A DNA stretch of 64,000 bases from the NCBI RefSeq assembly GCF_001411555.2, contig NC_049915.1, forward strand, positions 16,630,640-16,694,639, written 5' to 3'. This document shows, piece after piece, positions 24,092 through 36,237 of the stretch. Under the pieces are notes generated by a model. It was given only the letters and a program-made list of their open reading frames with translations. It searched no databases and was not told the DNA's origin. This stretch comes from Juglans regia. Its lineage: Eukaryota > Streptophyta > Magnoliopsida > Fagales > Juglandaceae. A program made the position numbers and the translations under genes. Numbering within the stretch: position 1 is the first letter of the stretch; each line of letters starts with the position of its first letter.

Positions 24092-24207
24092 CCTCTCTCT
24101 CTCTCACGTTTCTCAAACACAAGTTTCTTCATCCAAACATATTTTCTACCAAAACACCATTTTCGTCATGTTTATCATTGCTCACAGATCGAGAGAGAGA
24201 CTTGCGC

Positions 24208-24393
24208 TAGTTTGGATCTCAAATCTATCTCAACTCATCATTAGAATTTTTTTAAATTCTAATACAAAATGATAAAACAATTCAACTTTTTCAAATCCCA
24301 AAATAATAATAATATTAAAAAAAATATTCTAATAATATTTTATCATTTTAACTCAACTCAACTCAACTCAATTCAACATTCAAACATAGCCTA
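24208..24393. mobile_element. MITE, same family as 21206-21430
   Basis: The ends read TAGTTTGGATCTCAAATC and CAACATTCAAACATAG. CTCAACTCATC lies near one end and a CAACT run near the other, with AATAATAATAATATTAAAA inside, so it is an inverted copy of the common MITE in this window. It lies just upstream of the AE7-like fragment. Confidence 0.6.
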
Positions 24394-25261
24394 AAGTGAG
24401 AGGCAGAAAAGAGACTTACCGAAGAGAGAGAGACATAACTGTATAGAAGGATAAAATACCATAGCCCATAGTTGGGCCCAGCCTACCACTAGGAATAAGA
24501 AGATAAACAAGAAAGAGACAATGAGGAACATGAGAGCATACGAGTGTCAGAGGGGTTAGAAGGAAAATAGGAAGAGAAATGAAGCTAACACACGCAAGGG
24601 AGACTAGCCACCTTATGGTAGGCTGGCATGTGCAATAAAGGTCAGATACGCAACTACCAACAGTTGCAGGAGGAGGACCGTATAAAATGAGATGTCCAAA
24701 CAATTTCAACACTCACTCTCGATCATATCTTCAACCTACAACAAGCTCCAGGAAGAATTTACTCAGCTAGTAGACCACTAGCAATCCTTGTAGGCTTGTA
24801 CTGTGAGATTGGAGAGACCATGTGAGACTATAAACAGATATATTATAGTGGATTCCCCTCCCCAAATGCCCGTGGACATAGGCCACGTAAATCTTGGTTT
24901 CCATCTCTTTTTACTTTTTCTGTACTTATCTTTCATTCGCCGCCATGGACGTACGCATCGCCACCGTACAGCAGCACCGAAACATTGCCGGAGGCTCCAA
25001 ACAATACCGATTGAGGCCCAGTCAACTTAGTGGGCCGGGAATGACTATTTATCTCCCTCCAGCCTATTGTACAATTTTTTCAGCTTCAATAGTGGCATCG
25101 TCTATGGGATCACTTTTTCCTATAAATAGCGTGTCTGTCGTATGCCTGCAACAACGCGCACTCAAGCCTCACGACATGGAGAAGAACAAGTTGAACAACC
25201 TGAAGCGATGGATGGAAGGGTCAACGAGCAGGCTGCAACCACATAGAAACTCAAGGATGAC

Positions 25262-25837
25262 ATGGCGACCTTTCGTCAGGAGAACGCAGCCTTGCGAAGG
25301 GACGGCAGGGAACCTGAAGGAGATCAACAAAGCCATAATTCTAAGGTCTTTCAACCTCCCAATGCAACGGCAATGGAGGAAGAACGACGCAGGGTAGACC
25401 TCCAAATCCAGAAGCTCCAAAACAAGTATGATGAGGTGGCCAAACAAATACGCCCATCATCAACTATGGATCAACTTCTCACCAGCGTCAAGGTTATGGC
25501 AGTACCTTTACCTCTGAGATTCAAAGTTCCACAAATAGATGCATATGAAGCGTCAAAAGATCCCTTAGAACATCTAGAAACCTTCAAGGCCCACAGGACC
25601 CTACACGGTTTTCCTAGTGAGGTAGCATGCAGAGCATTCCCCTTTACGTTGAAAGGGGCGACAAGAGCTTGGTTTGGGTCCCTACAGCCTAGGACTATTA
25701 TTAACTTTACCGAGCTGACCCTTCTCTTCTTAATGCAGGTCATGGCCAGCCGGAAGAGGAGAAGACCAGCAACTTACCTACTGATTGTGAAGCAAAGAGA
25801 CGATGAATTGCAAAGAGACCAGCAACTTACCTCCTGA
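25262..25837 (+). pseudogene. Gypsy Gag fragment
   Basis: 191 codons include RRVDLQIQKLQNKYDEVAKQ, VPQIDAYEASKDPLEHLETF, and the capsid signature AFPFTLKGATRAWFGSLQP followed by FTELTLLFLMQVMASRKRR. This is the standard retrotransposon gag block of plant gypsy elements. A duplicated AGACCAGCAACTTACCT tract (about 25764 and 25816) breaks the C-terminus, and the zinc knuckle is missing. It packages element RNA in a living copy. This copy is defective. Confidence 0.85.
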
Positions 25838-26147
25838 TTGTGAAGCTGCTTATTGCGTAGACTATTTTATAAATGCTGAAGACACACTCCAGCGCTAACA
25901 GCCCCTAGGTGAACCGAGATGGAAAGAGCGGACAATAAGGCAACTAACCAGAGGAGAGTGTCAAATCGAGAAAACGATAAGAAAGGGACCCATGAAACAA
26001 AACACAAGGGAAAATAGACCTTGCATGAGAAGTCCAGACCATGCGTCCATTCCAGCTTGGCACCCCATGCTCGATAGGCCATCTCCTAGTGTCAGGGCTT
26101 AATCAAGAGAGCACCTCATAACTTTCAGCGAAAAGGACGAAGAGGGC

Positions 26148-26411
26148 TTGTTACACCCCCATAATGATGATCTAGTGGTAACTGCACAAATTGCCAACTA
26201 TCTGACAAGGAGGGTACTGATCAATAATGGCAGCTCCGCCAACATCCTCTTTTGGGAAGCATTCATAAAAATGGGGATCACTCCAGATCGATTGCGCCCA
26301 GCACCTACGCCCCTCAAAGACTTCATCGGAGACCTAATCCAACCCATCAGAGTGATCACTTTGTCCATCTTGGTCGGAACAGCCCCCAGAACAACATCCC
26401 TCATGGTAGAC
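26148..26411 (+). pseudogene. Gypsy aspartic protease fragment
   Basis: HPHNDDLVVTAQIANYLTRR is followed by VLINNGSSANILFWEAFIKM and TPLKDFIGD. The usual catalytic D-x-GSSADILF box reads INNGSSANILF, so the aspartate appears mutated to Asn. The frame runs MVD up to 26411, where the long-inverted-repeat element enters. It resumes at 27823 as FLVVKAPSSYNAILGRPS. Confidence 0.78.
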
Positions 26412-27817
26412 AGATAAAGTGATAATAATGTATTAAATGAGCATAAAGTTGAGGAAATTTTAGAGCAAAATCATGTTACATGCTTGTTTAATACATTAAA
26501 ATGAAAGTAAGAAAGTTTGAAGCATGACTAAAAGGAAAAGAGTTTTTTTTTTTCACATGAGGACACGGAAGCAAAAAAATCCTAAATTTATTCTGTGTTC
26601 ACTAATATCCCTTTCTCTCTCTTATTTACTCAAACTTAGAAAGAATGGTGATGGAAAAGGGATGGAAACAAGTCTTTAGACTATTGAGTCAAACTTGGTA
26701 TGCACAGAAATGAAATGATGTGATTTAATCTTTATTTTCTTTCAATTTGAACAATGTATCTTTGCAGTTTCAATAAATCTTTTTAGAAAATCTTTTTGGG
26801 AAATCTTTCAATAATTCTTGAGCTTTGCAGTTTCAAAAAAAAAAATATTTAAAACAATTTTTTCGATATCAAAGGAAACTTTTGTCAAAAACTTACGATG
26901 CAGGTTCCTTCTCACATATTAGTTTTACAAGAAGGGTTTAGGATTTCTCGATTTCCTTTAAACACTATTTCGGTCAAGAACAAAATATCTGGCTAATATA
27001 TATGATTCATGCTCAACTTAAACTCTGAAATAACCACCATCAAATTAATATCAAATTTTTGTTAGGTGTACTAACAAAAACCAAAGTCTCACACAAGCCA
27101 AGAATCCACCGTGCCCTTCAGTCTACGATGAATCAAGGATTCGTAAGTAAGCTCTGGAACGGCATCATATAACAGATGATAAAGAAAACTCTCTGGATAC
27201 CACTTGCTAAACACGTTGGAAATCACAAACCCTAGGAGAAACACAAACCATTCAAAGAAATTCCGAGCCTAAGTTTTAGAGATTACTCACACATAGTGTG
27301 TTGGTAAACAATGGAAGAAAACCCAAAAAACATCACAGAGTAAGATTGAGAGAGAAATAGAAAAACAAGAAAATGGAAGGACTACCAAAATCTACTCTGG
27401 CAGCAAAACTCCCCTTGCTCCACAAATCTTTCCCCTTATTACCCTTCTTCCCGAACCCTTGCTCGACTTTCTCTCCCGAATATTCCATGAGTTGGTTATC
27501 CCTTCCTGTTCCATGCAGTTCATCACTGGAGGCTAGGACTAGAAAAGAAAACAATAAAGAGAAAGGGAGAGTGAGAGTGAGAGAACGAGAGAGAGAGAGA
27601 GAGAGAGAGAGGGATATAAGTGAACACAGAATAAATTTGGTGATTTTTTGCATTTGTGTCCTCATGAAAAAAAAAAAAAAAAAAAACTCTTTCCCTTTTA
27701 GTCATGCATCAAACTTTCCTACTTTCATTTTAATGTATTAAACAAGCATGTAACATGATTTTGCTCTAAAATTTCCTCAACTCTATGCTCATTTAATACA
27801 TTATTATCACTTTATCA
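26412..27817. mobile_element. 1.4 kb long-terminal-inverted-repeat element inside gypsy protease
   Basis: The left end GATAAAGTGATAATAATG is mirrored by CATTATTATCACTTTATC at the right. The inverted similarity continues for about 200-220 bp on each side (to about 26632 and from about 27596), passing a T-run/A-run and ending in CT/GA tracts. TAGAC is present at 26407-26411 and 27818-27822, and removing the element plus one copy restores the protease frame. The interior (26632-27595) has no transposase. A hairpin GTTAGGTGTACTAAC lies near 27063. The TIR length resembles MULE or foldback elements, but the 5-bp duplication does not fit the usual 9 bp, so the superfamily is open. Confidence 0.8.
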
Positions 27818-27822
27818 TAGAC

Positions 27823-29900
27823 TTTCTTGTGGTAAAAGCTCCCTCCTCTTACAACGCGATTCTCGGGCGACCATCCCTAAACATCGTGAGGGCGGTATCT
27901 TCTACACACCACCTGAAAGTAAAGTTTCCAACCCCATTGGGGGTAGGTGAAATGCGTGGTGAACGAAAGACTTCGAGAGACTGCTATGAATGAGAAATTA
28001 AGCCCAATGCGATAGCAGTTTGAACTCTCAAAGAAAACCACGAAGGAGCCATCCTGCCCCCACCTCTAGCACTGACAGAACTGGACAGAGAAGTGAGAGA
28101 TGAGGAGGCTTTACGGCAGGGGGAGCCCAACGAGCCATTAGTCCTAGTGCCAGTGGACCCAGGAAGGTCGAAACACACTATCCGAATGGGGACCAAAATG
28201 ACTAACAAGCTGAGCCATGCCATCAGACAAATCCTCACCAAACATTGAGACGTGTTCGTATGGAGCCACGAAGAGATGTTTAGAATTGATGCATCAGTAA
28301 TTAAACACCGCCTCAGCGTGAAACCCGATGTGAAAAGAGTCAAGCAAAAATACTGCAGCTTCAATACGGAGTAGTATGCGGCCATCGCCGAGGAAGTAGA
28401 TCTTCTTCTAGCTGCAAGGTTCATCAAGGAAGTGCACTACCTCGAGTGGCTTTTCAATGTCATTTTGGTAAAGAAGGCAAGTGGAGAATGTGCCTAGACT
28501 TCATTGACCTGAATAAAGTCAGCCCTAAAGACAGTTTTCCCCTTTCGGGGATAGACTTAATAGTAGTTTCGACGGCCGGACACCCCTAACTTAGCTTGAT
28601 GGACGCATCCTTGGGATACAACCAAATCAGGATGAACACCGATAATGAAGAAAAACGGCTTTCATCAACGACCGAAGACTCTACTACTACAAAGGAATGT
28701 CGTTCGGACTCAAAAATGCAAACGCAACATACCAGAGATTAGTCAACTGAATGTTCAAAAACCAAATTGAGCGGAATATGGAAGTCTACGAAGACGATCT
28801 CCTGGTCAAAAGCAGAAAACTCGAGCAACATCTTGACGATCTCAAGGAAATCTTGGCGGCGCTCAGAAAATACAAAATGAAGCTCAAATCGTTGAAATGT
28901 GCCTTCGGCATCGAGTCGGGGAAATTCTTGGCCTTCAAGGTCTCCAATCATGGAATCGAGGACAATCTCGATAAGGTCAAGGCAATTGTGAATATGTCAC
29001 CGCCACGAAATATCAACGAAGTCCAAAGGTTGGCGGGAAGAGTGGCTGCTCTGAGCCGTTTCATTGCAAAATCAACCAACCGTTGTCTTCCTTTCTTCAA
29101 GGTCATTAGGAAAGCACAGGAATGAGACAACGAGTGTGGTCGGGCCTTCATCGAATTGAAAGAATACTTAGCTCATCCACCGCCCCTCAGTCAAACCAAT
29201 CTCGGGGAGGACTTAACAGCATACTTGGCAGTATCATCAAATGCCATATCTAGTGTCCTAACTCGGAGTGAAGAAGGGGTTCAGCGACTGGACTACTAAG
29301 CAGAGCCTTTTGAGGCGCAGAGGCCAGATACCCCCAAACGGAAATGTTGGCATTCGCATTGGTCATCGCTGCCAGACGACTAAGGCCGTATTTCCAAGCC
29401 CACCCAATAAAAGTATTCACGAATGTCCCACTAAGTAAAATACTGTAGAAACCTAATATATCTAGTCGAATGACTAACTGGACGATCGAATTAAGTGAGT
29501 ACGAAATCGAATACCTTCCTCGTACTACGATTAAAGGGCAGGTATTGGCAAATTTCGTGGTAGAATTCTTAAACTTTCCAGAAGAAATAATCATTGCACC
29601 CCAAGGCAAACCCTGGCAGGTCTAAGTCGAAAGCTCGTCCTGCCAAACTGGGGGGGAGTAGGGGTGCACATAATCACAAAATCCGGAGAGGACCTCAACT
29701 ACGCAATCAAGCTCAGCTTCAAAGTCACAACCAACTAAGCTGAGTATGAGGCACTATTGGCTAGTTTGACAGTAGCCAGGTCATTAGGTTCTGCTAAGGT
29801 TGAAGTAAAAGCTGATTCCCGGGTGGTGGTCGGCCAAGTAACAAGAAAGTTCACTACTAAAGGAGAAAATCTGAAAAAAATACCTCCAGTGAGTCGTAGA
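27823..29900 (+). pseudogene. Gypsy protease end, reverse transcriptase and RNase H remnants
   Basis: FLVVKAPSSYNAILGRPSLN starts the resumed frame. Reverse transcriptase blocks include EVDLLLAARFIKEVHYLEWL, VILVKKASGE, FINDRRLYYYKGMSFGLKNA, and the catalytic box as YEDDLLVKS (normally Y-V-D-D). The connection and RNase H segments follow: RLAGRVAALSRFIAKSTNRC, then AEYEALLASLTVARSLG and VKADSRVVVGQV. Many stops (for example after GECA, after RLVN, and at 29123) prevent translation. Confidence 0.85.
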
Positions 29901-30059
29901 GGAGCGTGACCTTTCCAATATTCCCACATTCAACAAATCCCGTGGGGAGAAAACTATAAAGCTAATTGCCTGGCAAAAGCTGCCTCAGGATAAGTCCACA
30001 ATCCAGATATCACCACCCCCAGAATGGGCAACCAACATTGTAAAGTTTCTCAACGAGGG

Positions 30060-30400
30060 ACTAGTTCCGGACTATCGGAAAGAAGCACAAAAGATCAGGC
30101 TCACTTTGTATTAGTAGAAGGAACCCTATATAGGAGAGGCTTCGCTGAGCCACTCCTAAGATGCATACCATCCGAGCAAGCCCAAGATGTGTTGGCCGAA
30201 ATACATGAAGGAGTCTGCGAGAACCATACAGGGTGGGATACCACTGGCCTTAGCGGCACGAATCATACGGGGCGGGATACTACTGGCCTTAGCGGCACGA
30301 ATCATACAGGGCGAGATACTACTGGCCTAACTCTCTCAGGGATGCAGAAGACTTTGTAAAAAAAATGCCTTAAATGCCAAGAGCACGCACCTATTCCCCA
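30060..30400 (+). pseudogene. Gypsy integrase zinc-binding region with expanded repeat
   Basis: LVEGTLYRRGFAEPLLRCIP is followed by HEGVCENH, the first half of the H-H-C-C zinc site. The second half, CLKCQEH, appears in another frame near 30367. Between them a 39-bp unit is repeated three times and replaces the usual GGKALAxRIIRAGYYWP helix. The integrase catalytic core is absent downstream. Confidence 0.75.
30221..30330 (+). repeat. 39-bp tandem repeat, about 2.8 copies
   Basis: Units start at 30221, 30260 and 30299 (GAACCATAC / GAATCATAC...) with few mismatches. Each is 13 codons, so the frame is kept: NHTGWDTTGLSGT, NHTGRDTTGLSGT, then a partial copy. It sits in the integrase zinc-finger segment of the gypsy remnant. 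Confidence 0.92.
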
Positions 30401-30470
30401 TTTCCCTCCTAAAGAGCTCACCTCTATCGTCTCCCTCTCAGGAGAATTTGTCGGGCTACACCCTCAGTGG

Positions 30471-31379
30471 TAGGGCTAAGCAAAAATTAGAAAATTTGAC
30501 TTCGAATCCGACTCCGTTATGACTCCTATCCAGCTCCGCTCCGACTCTGACAAAACAGAGTCGAAGTTGGAGTCAGAGCCAGAGGTGTCGTTGGACTGAC
30601 TCCAACTCCAACTTTATGTTCCAACGCCGACTTTGCCCTCCGACTCTGATATTGTACATATATTATAAAAATATATATTTATCTATATATTTATCATATA
30701 TACTAATATAGTTATATAACTAGAACTTATATAGTTAAATTTAATAATATACTAGTATCAGCTAATTATTATAAAATAATATATTTATATTATAATATAA
30801 ATAGACTAATAATAGTTTAGTATATGTAAATATCATAGTATTACTACCATGCATAATCAAGTATAGAAATAAATTAGACACTCGTATTTAAATAAGTCTA
30901 GTATAATAAATTAATAACACATATACTAATTTACTAAAGTATAATAACATGTAACTGGACACTAAAAAGTCAAGTATATAATTAAGTTAGAAATAAGTTA
31001 GGTATTAGTATAATAACATGTAATTCTAATGTATAATAACGTGTAATTAGACACTAAAAGTAATATATAATACTATAGTATGATAAAATGTAATTAGATA
31101 CTATAGTATAAATCTAATATAAAAATAAGTTAGATATTAGTATAAAAATAAATTAGCTGTGAATAATTTAGTTTTAGTTTTAACTTTTTTGGAAAAAAAT
31201 AAAATTTGAAAGGCCACAAAAATTATTTTTTAAAACGGGTTAAATATGAAGAAAAACAGAAAGCCCAAATTCGACTACACTCCGACTCTAACAAGTCGAA
31301 GTCGAAATCAAATCAAAGCCTACACAAGTCAGAGTCGGAGTTCGAATTTGAACTCAGACTAAGTCGTTGCTCACCTCTA
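30471..31379. mobile_element. hAT-like MITE with (TCCGACTC)-rich ends, 909 bp
   Basis: Left TAGGGCTAAGCAA and right TTGCTCACCTCTA form imperfect inverted repeats. Both flanks are packed with CCGACTC/GAGTCGGAG motifs, around an AT-rich core with TATAATAATATGTAATTAGA-like repeats. No clean 8-bp duplication is visible (CTCAGTGG and ATTGATGG). It abuts the truncated gypsy integrase. Confidence 0.65.
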
Positions 31380-32033
31380 ATTGATGGGTGTAGCATGACT
31401 CTTATTTTTTTGTCAAAATAACACTGCACAACCAACAATTCAGATAGATATATATATATATATATGTATATTATTTGAATTGCCAACTTTGATTAACAAG
31501 CCAGCTCTCATATTGATATTCTCCTCATGTTTGATTACTTTGAGCTGCAATAACATTCACAATTGTTAGTTTATATAAAGTATATCATCTCCTACTTGCC
31601 ACAATCTTGTTTGTTCACTCCCTAATAAACCCATTCTCTTCTCTGTCTTAGTTTGTATTAGTCTGTCAGTCTGTGCGTCTGTCTCAATTTGTATCAATCT
31701 GTATCTCAGTTGTCTATCACGTTTGCTTTCTCTACTAAGTTTGCTTTGGGTTCAAGATTCATTGTCATTTTGAGTTCTTTTCTTCTTTTTTTTTAATCTA
31801 ATTTTTGGTTCTAGGGGCCCATGAGTGTTAGCTTCGAGGTACAAATCCCCTATCGTTCGCTCCTTTTAATCAATAGCTTGATTTTTTTTATACAGTACAC
31901 ATATATAAGTATTCGATCTCCTCTTTTCGTCACCTCCATTTTTAATTTTCATTTTCTATTTTTGTCAAGGTATCTTCCAGATGAACAAATTGGCAGTGTT
32001 GAGGATGCACGTGGTCACAAACGCACCGATTGA

Positions 32034-32101
<68 letters not shown>

Positions 32102-32213
32102 GTGCCTCTCTCTCTCTAATCGGAGAGTTCGATCGGAGTCGAGGTTCGAAATTACCTCTGAGTCGAAGGTCAGAGGTGGGCTTTCCAACTCTGTTGGAGT
32201 CGGATCCCACCCC
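31380..32213. other. Intergenic DNA with a CT microsatellite and a second hAT-like end
   Basis: A (CT)n tract of about 60 bases covers about 32038-32098. The following GAGTCGAGG...GAGTCGGATCCCACCCCTA (to 32213) looks like one end of the same GACTC-rich hAT family as 30471-31379. No gene is recognised. A short frame near 31975 (YLPDEQIGSVEDARGHK) has no family I can name. Confidence 0.5.
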
Positions 32214-34711
32214 TAGCTCATAAAGTGTGAAATCATCACCTATATCAAAAGTTTAAACTTATGAGAATAAGTAGATTTAATTATTTGTATTATATTTTTA
32301 ACACTTTACATCACGTGTGAGCCAGACTCTTTCTCAATGAGTGTACCCAATATGTGAAATATTTAATTAAATAGAGTAGAGTGTAAAGTCAGGGTTCGAA
32401 TTCAGAATCTCTACTCTGATAGTATGTAAAATCACCACTTATTCGAAAAGCTCAACCTTATGAGAAGATGTAGATTTAATTATTTGTATTATTTTCTTAA
32501 CATAGAGGTTGAGCTGCTACATAGTGGCTCACATTAATAATGGCCAATTTGTGGTGGCTGAACAATGGAAGGGGTGACAATTGATCACTTTTTAATTTTT
32601 GAAATTTTTAAGTTATAATATATTTTTCAAATGATTGAACTTTTATTTCAAATTTTTGGTTTCCTGTATTTTTATTTCAAATGACGAAATGATCTTATTT
32701 ATAATTAAACATGAGTGTCCTTTAGTTAAAAAACTGTAAGAAAAATAATAAAAAGTGGGCCTTTCTACTTTCTATCTTATTTATAATAACAATATAGCCC
32801 TATTATAGTGCTATATATTAGGTTCATCTTCCTCTAATTCAGCATTATATCTTAATGCTCTTTTAGTCACATTTGCATATGATGATTAAGATCATATTAA
32901 TTTGGTATAGAGAAATCTTTGTAATGATGCAAGAAAAGTCCATGTAACACATGTAACATGGACTTAAATATACGAAAATGATCTCATACGAAAATATATA
33001 CCATTCCCATCCTCTCCTAATAACAAATTCAGGAGATTACGTCTTTAAGTATAGGATGGTCCTTTGGAAATATGCATGATAATGCTTAATTTGCGAGGAA
33101 TGGAACTATAATTAATACCTTTCATATAAACGGTTAGTGGCTATAAACAGTTTTTGTTGGCTTATCTGTATATATTATAATTATTTAAAAATAATAGCTC
33201 TAGACGAACTATAATTAATACCTTTCATGTTTATTACGTGGATGCCCTCTAACCATGGGCTGGACTTTGTTTCACGTGGGCTTTGCTTTTAAGTTGGTTC
33301 TATTCCAAAATTCAATTGTGTTTCGAATCTAAACGTTTCGAATGCATATAGTTTATAACATATAAAATTTTGTCAACGAGGTCAAATCAAGTATTTGTAT
33401 TAATTCAATCTTTTTATATTAAAATGGGTTCATATAATTAGTTGTGTTCTAGTTAATTCAACATAATTGTTTCTTTTTTAGGTGTATGATCATTTTGTTG
33501 TTCTCAGAAGCTGGTGCCTTTTGTGTTTGGTCATTATCAAATAGTGCATATCGATTCATGTTTATTACCGGGATGCCCTCTAACCGTGGGCTGGACTTTG
33601 TGTCACATGGGCTTTGCTTTTAAGTTGGTTATATTCCTATGTTCAGTTGTGTTTTTAAGATGGACACAACTGAAGGTTAGAAAGCACCGAATGGCGACAA
33701 GCTTGCCGAAAAGGAAGTCGAAAATGACCCTAATGTTGGGATCAGGTCTTTCACAGATCAGATGATCTACACCATGCTAACTAATTCTAAATTTTATTTT
33801 CAAAACAAACTGCGTTGAAGGTTGGAAAGCACTGAGCGACGAAAAGCTAGTCAAAAAAGAAAAACGTTGAAAAACAAAAAGTGATACCATTGTTTTTACA
33901 TAACCATCTTTTCATGTAATGGAACAAGATCAAAATGGCAGGAGCAATCAGAAAATTTTGTGAGAGGTAAAGCTAGCAGAAGAACTTTAAAAGAAATAGT
34001 CTACAGAATTAAGCATGGCGCTAGCCAAGGTCTCTGATACCATGTAGATCAAACTTTTGATACCGTTTTGGATAAAAGTTGATCAAAGAGAGTTTAGTAG
34101 ATCATTTCTTCTCAAAATTAGGATAAAAGCTGATCAAAGAGAGTTTAGAGATTTATTTGATACCGTTTTGGTACAAACTTTTCCAACCAGCAGGCCCCTT
34201 GTCTTGATCCTTACTCCCAATTTATATATGCCTGGGCAATCTATTAACATAACTCCAAACGCAGTGTACCTGTACTTTAAGGGAAATACTTTAACCACAA
34301 AGAAATTACACAAAAATAAATCAAAAACTGATGTAACTTAATATGATACGTCAGATTGTAAAATTATTTTTATTATAAAATAGATCTAAAGAATTCCAAG
34401 AAGCCACATCAATTTGTGAATTTTGATTTGTATAATCTTTTTGTGTCTGTAGCCGTTCTCGTACTTTAAAGGAGAGAATTACGTCCAGGTTGGAAGCAGA
34501 TTCTCACATTACACATATGAGATAAAAAAAAAAATTGTTTAAATATCTTGATATAGGAGTAAAACCTCGTCCAATTCCCTTTCGATGCTTAGCAAAACGG
34601 GGTGGATTAGTGAAACAAAGAGATTGAATGGGGAGGTACCAAATGATCAACAAGCACAAGTAGTACTACAACAACAAAGGCAAGCTCTGACAGCATCAAT
34701 ATCACCATTTT
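32214..34711. other. Repeat-derived intergenic DNA
   Basis: No gene. An about 80-bp direct repeat recurs at about 32223-32305 and 32424-32510 (ATGTAGATTTAATTATTTGT). An about 97-bp direct repeat lies at 33228-33323 and 33557-33653 (GGATGCCCTCTAACC...GGGCTTTGCTTTTAAGTTGG). At about 34030 CTCTGATACCATGTAGATC is the reverse complement of a Met-tRNA-type primer-binding site next to an LTR end, so a minus-strand copia piece probably starts at about 34044. Confidence 0.5.
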
Positions 34712-34729
34712 AACTCTATTTTTCATCCC
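34712..34729. repeat. 18-bp target-site duplication, 5' copy (LINE)
   Basis: AACTCTATTTTTCATCCC here and again at 39307-39324 brackets the LINE. The first two A's of the 3' copy are ambiguous with the poly(A) tail. Confidence 0.93.
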
Positions 34730-36237
34730 TATCAAATCTATATAATTTTTTTCTCTCGAGCGCTTGTCTTCGTAGGGGTGATTTCCCTGCCTAGTGCAGT
34801 ATTCTTTAGTTTCGTAGTGCTTGGCTTTATTGCGGGATTCCCTTTGGGGAGAACATTGCTTCTATGGATGAGTGTTATCTAAATAACCTATATCAACTTA
34901 TGTCATTGACGAAGAAGGAAGAAGAGGAGGTGGTGCTTGACACTAGCAGGTTGGAAGATGTCTCTCTCTATGGAGGATTTTAATAGGGAAGCTTTTAAGG
35001 TGACAATGAGGAGGGCTTGGAGGTCAGTTAAACCAATCACCTTTAGGGACCTAAGTGCTTCTCTGTTTCTTGCTGAGTTCGAAGATCATAGAGATAAGTA
35101 GAGGGTTATCAGAGAAGGCCCATGGTCATTCGACAAGCAGTTGGTGCTGTTAAAGGAAGTGGATGGTAGATTGCAGGTTCATCAAATCAAGATCATGGAG
35201 GCTTCTTTTTGGGTGCATATCCATTGTCTCCCTTTAAGAGCGAGGAACGACTATGTAGGTAATTTAATTGGTGCAAAAATTGGGAAAGTGGAGGAGATCG
35301 ACATAGAAAAATGAGAGGTTGCCAGGGGAGAGTTCATGCGAGTTCCTGTATTGCTTGATGTTACAAGGCCTCTACTAAGAGGATCAAAAATTTCACTGGG
35401 GGACGGAGAATCTTGTTGGGTCAGTTCTCTTACGAACGGCTGCTAAGTTTCTGCTATAGGTGTGGCTATTTGGGTCATGGGGATAAGGATTGTGGGTAGA
35501 GGAAGAGTCAGGCAGAGTCAATGGTTGTAGTGTCTTTCCCGTATGGCTCCTGGTTGCGGGCTTCTACTTATGGCAATCAATTCCGAGATCATCGTAGTTG
35601 AGAACGTTCAGATAGTAACAAGAAGGTGGATAAGCCTACTCTGGTGAAAGTAACGATGGGGAAAGAAGATGTAGGGCTGAGGAGCTCGACTCAGGACTCT
35701 GGAAAAACTTGCCTGATTTTTAAGGCCAATATTAAGGGAAAGGTAAATGACGTTGCGAAGGAAGTGGCCTAGTTTGCGCATGCTATCGAGGAAATCTTGG
35801 AACCAATGGTGTTAGGGGTCAAAATTTCAGGGATAGCTTCGGGGAAAGGGAAGAACAAAAGCGCGGGAAATGTTTTAGGGGATGAACCAAAAATTGTGTC
35901 GTCTTATACCCTTTCGAATGAAAGGCCTAATACGTTACATGGGGTGGGCCTAGCCAAAAGGGAGCTGGAGAGAGTTTGGGTCGTGATGAATGGCCAAGCC
36001 CGAATGGTTTGAAAGGCCATAAATGGAAGAGGTTATCCAAGGGATTCGACGAGGGGGGATCTTAGTCTAGGAGCCGACACTTAGCCTCTAGAAAAAAGAA
36101 AGATCTCTGAAAGTGAAGATGGCGAAGAGGTTACGGCAACAAAGCGTGGTGGCTCGTTTAGCATAGTATCAGTTCTAGAGGAGGCACAGTGGCATAGAAG
36201 TGTCAGCGGTGGCTATTGATCAGCATTGTCGACAGCA

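Larger units (their letters stand above)
24640..30470 (+). mobile_element. Decayed Ty3/gypsy-type LTR retrotransposon, 3' truncated
   Basis: A probable LTR end region (TATAAAAT at 24681; CACGTAAATCTTGGTTTCC near 24884) runs to about 25091. A primer-binding-like TGGCATCGTCTATGGGA follows at about 25093. Gag (25262-25837), protease (26148-26411), reverse transcriptase and RNase H (28240-29900) and the integrase zinc finger (30060-30400) follow in the gypsy order. All frames have stops and shifts. A 1.4 kb element splits protease. The integrase core and 3' LTR are absent, and the next element starts at 30471. The 5' edge of the LTR is not fixed. Confidence 0.78.

Noticed and set aside
24894..25397. 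167-codon plus-strand ORF before gypsy Gag
   Set aside because: It runs through the LTR end and primer-binding region, and it is out of frame with the real Gag block.
30471..31379. Satellite or CRISPR-like array of GACTC repeats
   Set aside because: Spacing is irregular and limited to both ends of one element. Inverted ends indicate a hAT-like MITE.
31975..32035. Short plant exon (YLPDEQIGSVEDARGHK)
   Set aside because: No recognisable family. It is followed at once by a stop and a CT microsatellite.
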